Shown here: in pieces, positions 15,827-21,246 of the stretch
Layout: each line of letters starts with the position of its first letter
Numbering within the stretch: position 1 is the stretch's first letter
DNA from: Pseudomonadota bacterium
Lineage (GTDB): Bacteria; Pseudomonadota; Gammaproteobacteria; Pseudomonadales; Cellvibrionaceae
Direction: 5' to 3'
NCBI GenBank assembly: GCA_023416875.1
Contig: JAEZGT010000116.1
Location: 1-21,246 of the forward strand
DNA length: 21,246 nucleotides
Translations under genes and position numbers: made by a program
The notes under the pieces: model-generated
Told to the model about the DNA's origin: nothing
The model's input: only the letters and a program-made list of their open reading frames with translations
The model's database searches: none

Positions 15827-16345
15827 CTAGTCCAACGGGGTTTGATTAACCATTCGGAGCGACGTCACATCGAATCCGCGTTGCGCTGCCTCAGCTTTAA
15901 AAGCCTGGAGCACGCGATCATCTACCGCCGGAGTACGAGAGAGCAACCAAAGCGTATTAAGATCGTTACCTGTGACATAGGCATGTTGATAATCGTCGTC
16001 CAGCTTGAATACAACATAGGAGCTATAAAACGGCCATTGAAAAGTGACCTTGAGGTGTCCCGTTTTCTTATCTTCAACGAAGTAAGCTTTGCCGACCGCT
16101 TCCTGCCATCGATCTTTTGCTGCGGAATAGCCAACATTTTTGACCCGCAGTCCTCCATCATCGCGCAGTGAATATTCCGCGCTGACGTGGGATAGGCCCC
16201 GCTCAAAACTGTGGTCTAACCGAGCAATCTCGTACCAAGTGCCGAGATAGCGATTCAAAGAAAAGTCATGTACCGGCTCGATGCCTTTAGGCACGCTGAC
16301 GCAGGATGCTAATACCATTGTCATCGCAAGTAATAATAGTTTCAC
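15827..16345 (-). CDS. blc: outer-membrane lipocalin lipoprotein, Blc-like
   Basis: Bacterial lipocalins are lipoproteins binding fatty acids or lysophospholipids and are linked to envelope stress and membrane maintenance. The 172-residue product begins with a short signal peptide and lipobox (VLASC, lipid-modified Cys15). Next is the lipocalin signature NRYLGTWYEIARLDHSFERG (31-50), beta-strands such as GHLKVTFQWPFY and YVVFKLDDDYQHAYV, and a C-terminal helix (DRVLQAFKAEAAQRGF). I chose a GTG start at 16345 because AAGGGGAGA lies about six bases upstream and a lipoprotein signal follows at once; the frame open up to 16573 adds 76 residues with no export signal. It is transcribed alone, divergent from the DUF1328 gene. 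In E. coli blc responds to stationary phase; that is not shown here. Confidence 0.93.
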   Translation of the reverse strand: MKLLLLAMTMVLASCVSVPKGIEPVHDFSLNRYLGTWYEIARLDHSFERGLSHVSAEYSLRDDGGLRVKNVGYSAAKDRWQEAVGKAYFVEDKKTGHLKVTFQWPFYSSYVVFKLDDDYQHAYVTGNDLNTLWLLSRTPAVDDRVLQAFKAEAAQRGFDVTSLRMVNQTPLD

Positions 16346-16604
16346 GCCGTCTCCCCTTTCTAATGTAGAACTGTAGTTTTTACGAAAAACTCTGGACTTG
16401 ATTGTAATTATGCTCGCAGTCGTCACGCTGAGAAGCCTTGGACTGACACTACTTGCCCTTGATGCCGGACATTTAATGCATTTTCCGGGCAAATAATCTC
16501 CAAAAAATCGGCCAACATAAGAATGGCACACTAAGTGCAAAGCTTCGGTCATGGCAGCTAGCAGACCTGTCATACATAAACATCAATTCCTGGAGGATAT
16601 CTAT

Positions 16605-16772
16605 ATGTTTAGTTGGGCACTTACGTTCTTAGTGATCGGCCTCATCGCTGCTGTTTTCGGCTTCACCGGAATTGCCGGAACCGCTACCAATATCGCCTGG
16701 ATCTTGTTTGTCGTCGGTATTATTCTTGCCATCGTCTTTGCGGTTGCAGGTCGACGTGGACCGCGAATATAG
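16605..16772 (+). CDS. DUF1328-family small membrane protein (YtjA-like)
   Basis: This 55-residue protein has two membrane helices: about 2-22 (FSWALTFLVIGLIAAVFGFTG) and 27-48 (TNIAWILFVVGIILAIVFAVAG), with a short GIAG turn and the basic tail RRGPRI. This is the pattern of the DUF1328/YtjA family, found widely in proteobacteria and often next to stress or envelope genes, with no known biochemical role. I chose the ATG at 16605 because GGAGG lies nine bases upstream; the longer frame from 16551 adds 18 polar residues. It has a strong terminator of its own and is divergent from the lipocalin gene, so it is probably monocistronic. Confidence 0.88.
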   Translation: MFSWALTFLVIGLIAAVFGFTGIAGTATNIAWILFVVGIILAIVFAVAGRRGPRI

Positions 16773-16805
16773 CGTTCCGTTTCAAGTTCAAGGAAGGCAG
16801 TAGAC

Positions 16806-16840
16806 AAAAATTAAAGCCGACTTGTTCGGCTTTAATTTTT
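16806..16840 (+). terminator. strong intrinsic terminator after the DUF1328 gene
   Basis: A perfect 15-bp stem (16806-16820 with 16826-16840, core aaagccga/tcggcttt) closes a 5-base loop, with the right arm ending in a run of T (ttttt, followed by tatag). The A-rich left arm makes it work in both directions, though the only gene ending nearby is on the plus strand. Confidence 0.92.
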
Positions 16841-16913
16841 TATAGTTTAATTTTTCTTTTCCCTCCCGATTAAAAATTCTAAACGGCATTAATTATGCAA
16901 ACGAAGCGAAGTT

Positions 16914-16930
16914 CGCCTCTTAAGTAGGCG
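16914..16930 (+). other. small hairpin in the leader of the ybhP-clsB-ybhN operon
   Basis: Cgcct (16914-16918) pairs with aggcg (16926-16930) around the 7-base loop cttaagt, about 65 bases before the first gene. It lies in the 153-base space after the terminator, where the operon promoter must lie. I do not see a clear -10/-35 pair and cannot match a known riboswitch. Confidence 0.25.
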
Positions 16931-16993
16931 ATGCCCGGAAGGCTGTGAAGCGATGTCTTTCAACTTGTAAAAACTGCAGGAGAAGCGGCGGCG

Positions 16994-17758
16994 ATGGCGG
17001 ATAAAAAAAAACATTTTTCGATTAAAGTGATGACAGTTAATACGCATAAAGGATTTACCAGCTTTAATCGTAGATTCATCCTGCCAGAACTCCGCAATGC
17101 CGTACGCACCTTGTCGGCAGACATCGTGTTTTTACAAGAAGTATTAGGCGAGCACCACGCGTGGTCGAAACGCCACACAGAGCGCTGGCCACATCGACCC
17201 CAATACGAGTTTCTCGCCGATGCCATTTGGCAATCCTACGCCTATGGCCGCAATGCGGTTTACCCGGAAGGACATCATGGCAATGCATTGTTGAGCAAAT
17301 ATCCAATTCTTACATGGGAAAATAAAGACATTTCCCTTAACGGAATTGAGCGGCGCGGGCTGTTGCATTGCGTATTGGACTTACCTGACGCCGAACAGCA
17401 GCTGCATACCATATGCGTCCATTTAAGCCTGCGGGAAAGCCATCGCCAACAACAGTTGCGCATGCTCAAGTCGCTGGTCGCTGATATTCCGCAGAGTTTC
17501 CCCTTGATTGTCGCTGGCGACTTCAATGACTGGCGCATGCGCGGGCATGGATACATTGAAGAGGAAATCGGTTTGTCGGAAGTCTTTAGCTTCAGCGGCC
17601 GTAAGCCTGCGCGAACATTTCCTGCGAATTTTCCAGTGCTGCGCCTGGACCGAATTTATTCTCGCTCGGCGCGCTCCGTCACGCCGGTGGTATTACCTAA
17701 TAAACCCTGGTCGCATTTGTCCGACCACAAGCCCCTACTCGCTGAAATCAATTTTTGA
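16994..17758 (+). CDS. ybhP: endonuclease/exonuclease/phosphatase-family protein (YbhP-like)
   Basis: The 254-residue protein is a metal-dependent phosphodiesterase of the EEP superfamily (DNase I, exonuclease III, sphingomyelinase-like). All catalytic motifs are visible: N16 in TVNTHKG, E49 in FLQEV, GNALLSK (96-102), H143 in VHLSLRE, D176 and N178 in GDFNDW, D219 in RLDRIY, and the final D244-H245 in LSDHKPL. It has no signal peptide, so it is probably cytoplasmic. The ATG at 16994 has GGAGAAGCGG upstream. clsB begins 10 bases after its stop and ybhN follows, the same trio seen in E. coli as ybhP-clsB-ybhN, so a role in phospholipid metabolism is likely, though the substrate is unknown. Confidence 0.88.
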   Translation: MADKKKHFSIKVMTVNTHKGFTSFNRRFILPELRNAVRTLSADIVFLQEVLGEHHAWSKRHTERWPHRPQYEFLADAIWQSYAYGRNAVYPEGHHGNALLSKYPILTWENKDISLNGIERRGLLHCVLDLPDAEQQLHTICVHLSLRESHRQQQLRMLKSLVADIPQSFPLIVAGDFNDWRMRGHGYIEEEIGLSEVFSFSGRKPARTFPANFPVLRLDRIYSRSARSVTPVVLPNKPWSHLSDHKPLLAEINF

Positions 17759-17768
17759 GGATTTGGCC

Positions 17769-19076
17769 ATGTTTGAACTTTATAAAGGTAAAAAACGGTT
17801 CACTGATGGAAACCGCGTCGAACTCTTAGAAAACGGCGAGACATTTTTTCCACAGCTACTTCGCCGCATCAATCGCGCTGAGAAAGAAATTTTTATTGAA
17901 ACCTTTATCCTTGAAGAAGACAGAGTTGGCAAGGCGTTGCAAAAAGCTCTGGTAGCTGCTGCTAAACGCGGTGTCTGGATCAGTGTTACCACAGACAGCT
18001 ACGGCACTTTCTATCTGGATGCCGAATACATCAAGACGCTGACGGAAGCGGGGGTGATATTTCAAATCTTCGATCCGCAGCCAAGCTGGCTTAAATCCCG
18101 CCCTAACCTATTCCGCCGCCTGCACCGCAAATTGGCGGTGATTGACGGTCGCTACGCTTTTATCGGTGGTATCAATCTCAGCCACGAGCATATGACCGAA
18201 CACGGACCTACGGCAAAACAAGATTATGCCGTCGAACTCGAAGGCCCTGTGGTTCCTATCATTCGCGACTTATGCAAAGCCTATGTACCAAACGCCAACG
18301 ATAAAAATCTCGGTGAATTGATGCGCAATATTCGCCAGCCAGAAAAGGTCGGTGACGCAGCGGTTGCTTTTGTTTCCAGGGATAACCGCCGTTTTCGCAA
18401 CGATATTGAAAAAGCCTATCTGCTCGGCATCCGCAAGGCGCGTAAACGTATTGTAATCGCCAATGCCTACTTCTTCCCCAGCTTCCGTATGCTCAGGGCT
18501 TTGCGGAATGCGGCCAAGCGTGGTGTGGAAGTCGTGATTATTTTGCAGGGCGAGCCCGATATTCCGCTCGCCCTGCGCGCGGCCCGCTGCCTCTACGATG
18601 AACTGACTGGCGGCGGAATAAAAGTGTTTGAATATCTCGAACGCCCGCTGCACGCCAAAATTGCGCTGATCGATGACGACTGGGCGACTATAGGTTCTAG
18701 CAACCTTGATCCGCTCAGCCTCGCATTGAATCTGGAAGCTAATGTGGTGGTGCTGGACTCTTCGTTTAACCAACAGCTTTACCAAGAAATGGAAAAGCTG
18801 CGCAAAGCGAGTCGTTTAATTGAAAATCGTTGGCTGAGTCGGCGCAGTCGTGCGCATTTAATCAAAAACTTCCTTTCTTATCACATTATGCGTCACTGGC
18901 CTTCTGTCGCCGCGTGGTTTCCAACTCACACACCCGTTATCCGGGAAATTAAAGCGCGCGCCGATATTGAGGATAAATCGCCGAGTGATCAGACGGTCGA
19001 TCAGGAGCATCCGGAAGCTTCCAACATGCGCATTATTGTCGAGAAGCGCGATCACACAAATTTGAGCGAGGTTTGA
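17769..19076 (+). CDS. clsB: cardiolipin synthase ClsB-like phospholipase D-family enzyme
   Basis: The 435-residue protein should transfer phosphatidyl groups to make cardiolipin. E. coli ClsB (413 residues) joins phosphatidylglycerols and can also make phosphatidylglycerol. Both HKD catalytic motifs are intact: H119-x-K121-x4-D126 in LHRKLAVID followed by GGINLS, and H295-x-K297-x4-D302 in LHAKIALID followed by GSSNLD. There is no N-terminal membrane helix, as in ClsB and unlike ClsA. The true start is the ATG at 17769, because a TGAGGA site about eight bases upstream overlaps the ybhP stop; an open frame from 17508 overlaps ybhP and has no similarity. The last 35 residues form an acidic, charged tail. 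ybhN starts 1 base after its stop codon. Confidence 0.93.
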   Translation: MFELYKGKKRFTDGNRVELLENGETFFPQLLRRINRAEKEIFIETFILEEDRVGKALQKALVAAAKRGVWISVTTDSYGTFYLDAEYIKTLTEAGVIFQIFDPQPSWLKSRPNLFRRLHRKLAVIDGRYAFIGGINLSHEHMTEHGPTAKQDYAVELEGPVVPIIRDLCKAYVPNANDKNLGELMRNIRQPEKVGDAAVAFVSRDNRRFRNDIEKAYLLGIRKARKRIVIANAYFFPSFRMLRALRNAAKRGVEVVIILQGEPDIPLALRAARCLYDELTGGGIKVFEYLERPLHAKIALIDDDWATIGSSNLDPLSLALNLEANVVVLDSSFNQQLYQEMEKLRKASRLIENRWLSRRSRAHLIKNFLSYHIMRHWPSVAAWFPTHTPVIREIKARADIEDKSPSDQTVDQEHPEASNMRIIVEKRDHTNLSEV

Positions 19077-19077
19077 T

Positions 19078-20070
19078 ATGCAGATGGCGCTTAGTTGGAG
19101 CAAACACCATTGGAGTAGCGTCAAGCGCTGGGTCAGCGACCATTCTTCGCTGTTGAAAAAAATTCTGACGTTTATTTTCTTTTGCGTCGTTGCCTATTTG
19201 CTGGTGCAGCATGCCAAGGAGATTGAGTGGGCCAAGGTATTTGAAACGGCGCGCAAAACGGATATGCAGACGCTGTTGATTGGTTTTGCTATAGGCTTTT
19301 GTTGTTACACCGCCTACGCCGCCTATGATTTGTTCGGGCGTTATATTCTGAAGCTGCGTACCTCCGCATTCGCCACCATGGTGGCGGCCTGGATCAGTTA
19401 CGCATGCAACCTCAATCTCGGGGCGGTTATCGGCAGTGTGGCACTGCGCTATCGGCTTTACTCTCGCCTCGGCGTCAGCAGCGGAGATGTGACAAAAATT
19501 ATCGGCATAAGCGTGACCAATAATTGGCTGGGTTATTGTCTACTCGCCGGCGGCCTTTTTGTCTCCGGTGGTATAGATCCGCCATCGAATTGGATTGTCG
19601 GTAAAACTGCCCTCCAGTTAATCGGTGCCGCACTGTTATTGGTAGTAGGTACCTACCTATATTTTTGCTTTTTTGCAAAAAAACGCGAGTACGAAATTCG
19701 CGATCACAGCTTCACCTTGCCGCCCGCTAAAGTCGTATTGTTGCAATTTGGGCTTGCATTTGTTCACTGGACATTGATGGCAGCTACCATCTACCAATTT
19801 ATGCCGGACGAATTGGCGTTTCCCACAGTATACGCAGTGTTGCTGGTTAGCTGTGTAGCGGGAGCCGTCTCTCACGTGCCAGGTGGCCTGGGCGTGCTGG
19901 AAGCCGTATTTGTGGCTTTACTTGCTGGGGAAGTACCAAAACATGAATTGATAGCCGGAGTATTCGCATACCGATGCGTGTTCTTTTTCGCTCCTCTTGC
20001 CATCTGTTTGCCGCTTTATCTGGCATATGAAAGTTTTTATGGGGCCAAGGGGAAAGGCAATTCGAATTAA
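19078..20070 (+). CDS. ybhN: YbhN-like membrane protein, UPF0104 / LPG-synthase transmembrane family
   Basis: The 330-residue integral membrane protein belongs to the lysylphosphatidylglycerol synthase transmembrane region family, the flippase-like part of MprF without its aminoacyl-transferase domain. About seven or eight hydrophobic segments are visible, starting at residues 25-42. The family hallmark VPGGLGVLEAVFVALLAG lies near residues 265-282, and NLGAVIGSVALRYRLYSRLG near 117-136 is also typical. Its ATG follows the clsB TGA by one base, with a purine-rich GCGAGG upstream, so translation is probably coupled. In this cluster it may handle or flip phospholipids made by ClsB. That is inference, since YbhN function is not settled. 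Confidence 0.9.
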   Translation: MQMALSWSKHHWSSVKRWVSDHSSLLKKILTFIFFCVVAYLLVQHAKEIEWAKVFETARKTDMQTLLIGFAIGFCCYTAYAAYDLFGRYILKLRTSAFATMVAAWISYACNLNLGAVIGSVALRYRLYSRLGVSSGDVTKIIGISVTNNWLGYCLLAGGLFVSGGIDPPSNWIVGKTALQLIGAALLLVVGTYLYFCFFAKKREYEIRDHSFTLPPAKVVLLQFGLAFVHWTLMAATIYQFMPDELAFPTVYAVLLVSCVAGAVSHVPGGLGVLEAVFVALLAGEVPKHELIAGVFAYRCVFFFAPLAICLPLYLAYESFYGAKGKGNSN

Positions 20071-20077
20071 TTTTTCG

Positions 20078-20104
20078 TGCCTGCATATGCAGGATGTGCA
20101 GGCA
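20078..20104 (+). other. hairpin with nested palindrome after ybhN
   Basis: Tgcctgca (20078-20085) pairs with tgcaggca (20097-20104). Inside it, cctgcatatgcagg (20080-20093) is a perfect 14-base palindrome, so two alternative folds compete. It lies just after the ybhN stop and before the terminator. It may be a transcript-end structure or a protein-binding site. Confidence 0.4.
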
Positions 20105-20130
20105 TATTCTCCCTCAAAAAAACACCCATA

Positions 20131-20154
20131 AAAAAAGCCGGCTTTTGCCGGCTT
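20131..20154. terminator. bidirectional terminator between ybhN and the DUF2383 gene
   Basis: Aagccggc (20135-20142) pairs perfectly with gccggctt (20147-20154) around the loop tttt. On the minus strand the stem is followed by six T, a good terminator for the DUF2383 gene. On the plus strand the tail (ataatt) is weaker but probably helps end the ybhP-clsB-ybhN transcript. Confidence 0.85.
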
Positions 20155-20170
20155 ATAATTGAGTTAACTC

Positions 20171-20620
20171 TTAGTGTACTAGTTTCTGAATGCGATTCAG
20201 CATATCGTGGCTGCGTCGCTGCTCTGGTAGCAACTCTGCATTGACAAAGCGTTGCAGCTCCGGTGACAGATCATCGCTTTTCTCAATGTAATTATCGCGG
20301 CCGCGATCTTCGCCCTCTTCTAGAGCTGCTATGGCTGAACGGTCACCAAACAGGCCTGCACCACCCTCTACCATTTTGGCGAAGCTGCCCCACATACCGG
20401 ATGAGTCGACTGGAGTGCCGCCGAGTTCAACGATCTTCTGGCGTAGCAATTGTGCGCGGCGCTCATGGGAATTTTGTAAATCCGCCAAGCTGGGGGCAAT
20501 TTTTTCATCATCAACTTTTTCGATACACTGCTGATAAGTTTCCACAGCGGAAAGCTCGTTTTTCAAAAAAACGTTAAGACATTTAACATCTTCAGTGCGG
20601 TTATGAGTTTGCATAGTCAT
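20171..20620 (-). CDS. DUF2383 / PA2169-family four-helix-bundle protein
   Basis: The 149-residue soluble protein fits the DUF2383 (PA2169-like) group with a ferritin-like four-helix fold. Helices are suggested at about 11-35 (VKCLNVFLKNELSAVETYQQ), 42-65 (PSLADLQNSHERRAQLLRQ), 95-115 (RSAIAALEEGEDRGRDNY) and 120-147 (SPELQRFVNAELLPEQ...). Acidic residues and His occur in positions reminiscent of ferritin-like proteins, but no clean ExxH pair is seen, so metal binding is uncertain. I chose the ATG at 20620 because GAGG lies eight bases upstream; an ATG two codons later is possible, and the longer frame to 20692 lacks support. Function is unknown; relatives are often stress associated. A strong terminator follows. 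Confidence 0.8.
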   Translation of the reverse strand: MTMQTHNRTEDVKCLNVFLKNELSAVETYQQCIEKVDDEKIAPSLADLQNSHERRAQLLRQKIVELGGTPVDSSGMWGSFAKMVEGGAGLFGDRSAIAALEEGEDRGRDNYIEKSDDLSPELQRFVNAELLPEQRRSHDMLNRIQKLVH

Positions 20621-20641
20621 ACCTGTTTCCTCATTGTTATG

Positions 20642-20683
20642 GCTTAACAAATTGTTATTGCTTAACAAACCGGAATATTCCGG
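20642..20683. promoter_or_regulatory. palindrome plus direct repeats upstream of the DUF2383 gene
   Basis: Two copies of gcttaacaaa (20642-20651 and 20660-20669) are spaced 18 bases apart start to start, followed at once by the perfect 14-base palindrome ccggaatattccgg (20670-20683). This lies 22-63 bases before the DUF2383 start, where promoter and operator are expected. I cannot assign a regulator, and no clear sigma-70 pair is seen. Confidence 0.4.
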
Positions 20684-20729
20684 TCGGTGCATTGTTTATT
20701 CAAATGGCGAGCCAAGTTGTGCCTATTGT

Positions 20730-21110
20730 TTAGCCTCCTCGGTACCACGCCAAAATGGGTTTGCTGAAAATTGACAGCACCAGACCAAGCACACAAATCA
20801 ACAAACCTACCATCTCCAACACATCGGCCTGACGTGTTTTTAAAATGCCGACCTGGATCGCAACACCCACTGCAAGCGCAGCAAGATGCGCATATATCAC
20901 CATCGCGGAATAACTGAAATGCTGTTCCGCACGGCCGTAATACAAGGCAAACCCTGCAGTGGCGACAAATGTCAGAGGGATGGTGATAAAGGCGATTTTT
21001 GCTGCAGCCCACAAATCCAGATCGCCACTTTGTTGACGGTCGATTCCCAATAGATTCGGCACTTGCACGAATATTGTGGCTACAATAAGCCAAGCGAATG
21101 CGGCAAACAT
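20730..21110 (-). CDS. hypothetical four-pass membrane protein
   Basis: The 126-residue protein has four hydrophobic helices: about 2-21 (FAAFAWLIVATIFVQVPNLL), 38-59 (KIAFITIPLTFVATAGFALYYG), 68-90 (YSAMVIYAHLAALAVGVAIQVGI) and 97-117 (VLEMVGLLICVLGLVLSIF), with short polar loops and the basic end KPILAWYRGG. I do not recognise the family. The ATG at 21110 lies 3 bases after the stop of the upstream partial gene and shows only weak ribosome-binding complementarity, so translation may be coupled. It is separated from the DUF2383 gene by 109 bases. Local character suggests a real gene, but no function can be given. Confidence 0.7.
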   Translation of the reverse strand: MFAAFAWLIVATIFVQVPNLLGIDRQQSGDLDLWAAAKIAFITIPLTFVATAGFALYYGRAEQHFSYSAMVIYAHLAALAVGVAIQVGILKTRQADVLEMVGLLICVLGLVLSIFSKPILAWYRGG

Positions 21111-21113
21111 ATA

Positions 21114-21246
21114 TTATGGCCGCAAGCCGCCTTCGGCAGGTCCTGATTCAACCGGCTGCAAAAAAAAGTTGCTCACGAAACTGTGCATGCCACCGGAAAC
21201 GCTGCTGTGCTCGGAATCCCAATAATGCCCTTCAATAGGCTCCACC
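21114..21246 (-). CDS. C-terminal end of a gene cut by the window edge
   Basis: A frame enters from the right edge and ends at TAA 21116-21114, giving 43 visible residues (VEPIEGHYWDSEHSSVSG...GGLRP). It looks like real coding sequence: it stays open to the edge and ends 3 bases before the start of the four-pass membrane protein, so the two probably form one operon. The YWDSE segment faintly recalls the C-terminal part of general-stress PNPOx-like proteins, but this is a weak resemblance, and the Gly/Pro tail is not diagnostic. Confidence 0.55.
   Translation of the reverse strand, partial: VEPIEGHYWDSEHSSVSGGMHSFVSNFFLQPVESGPAEGGLRP

Noticed and set aside
15710..16171. 153-codon plus-strand frame with a basic N-terminus opposite the lipocalin gene
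   Set aside because: Most of it is antisense to a clear lipocalin gene. The 39 residues outside are Lys/Arg-rich low-complexity sequence with no ribosome binding site.
16346..16573. Extended N-terminus for the lipocalin
   Set aside because: It would bury the lipoprotein signal peptide 76 residues inside the protein. The GTG at 16345 has a strong ribosome binding site.
16860..16990. Possible c-di-GMP (GEMM) riboswitch before ybhP
   Set aside because: A gcaaac-like stretch and hairpins are present, but the conserved GEMM core and tetraloop-receptor arrangement cannot be matched.
17508..17768. Extended N-terminus for the cardiolipin synthase frame
   Set aside because: It overlaps ybhP in another frame. 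The ATG at 17769 has a good ribosome binding site and yields the normal ClsB length.

Overview
The window looks like chromosomal DNA of a gammaproteobacterium. Three things point there: a ribosome modulation factor gene (rmf, restricted to gammaproteobacteria), the fused RlmKL 23S rRNA methyltransferase, and rmf placed head-to-head with rlmL. The rmf product has the longer C-terminus remembered from Pseudomonas-type proteins, so a Pseudomonadales or Cellvibrionales relative is likely. A Cellvibrio-like organism is my best guess, but it is inference. I see no transposase, integrase, tRNA, rRNA or CRISPR array.

Left part (about 1-6710, all minus strand): an unrecognised 159-residue gene with a possible 64-residue ORF overlapping its stop codon. 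Then comes a heavy-metal efflux operon read right to left: a small Cys/His-rich exported protein (CzcI-like), an outer-membrane factor (CzcC), a His-rich periplasmic adaptor without an alpha-hairpin (CzcB), and an HME-type RND pump (CzcA) with the Zn/Co/Cd-type DFG...DGAV...EN motif. Together they should form a tripartite pump expelling divalent metals.

Middle part (6800-13660, minus strand): a solitary hcp gene (type VI secretion tube protein) with its own promoter and terminator, then a close-packed rlmL - uvrB - Atm1-like ABC exporter unit: rRNA modification, nucleotide excision repair, and a glutathione/metal-linked exporter. A 478-base gap follows, holding candidate rlmL and rmf promoters, and then rmf on the plus strand.

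Right part (14333-21246): a lone glycosyltransferase gene (minus), a Blc-type lipocalin lipoprotein (minus), a small DUF1328 membrane protein (plus), and a tight plus-strand operon ybhP - clsB - ybhN (EEP-family phosphodiesterase, cardiolipin synthase, and a UPF0104/LPG-synthase-like membrane protein). After a terminator come a DUF2383 four-helix-bundle protein, a four-pass membrane protein and the cut-off end of another gene, all minus. Much of this part deals with envelope lipids or stress.

I find no clearly new multi-gene system. The points most worth a second look are the hairpin-less His-rich adaptor, the orphan hcp, the uvrB/ABC exporter linkage, the membrane-stress cluster, the lone glycosyltransferase, and the unassigned genes at the two ends.
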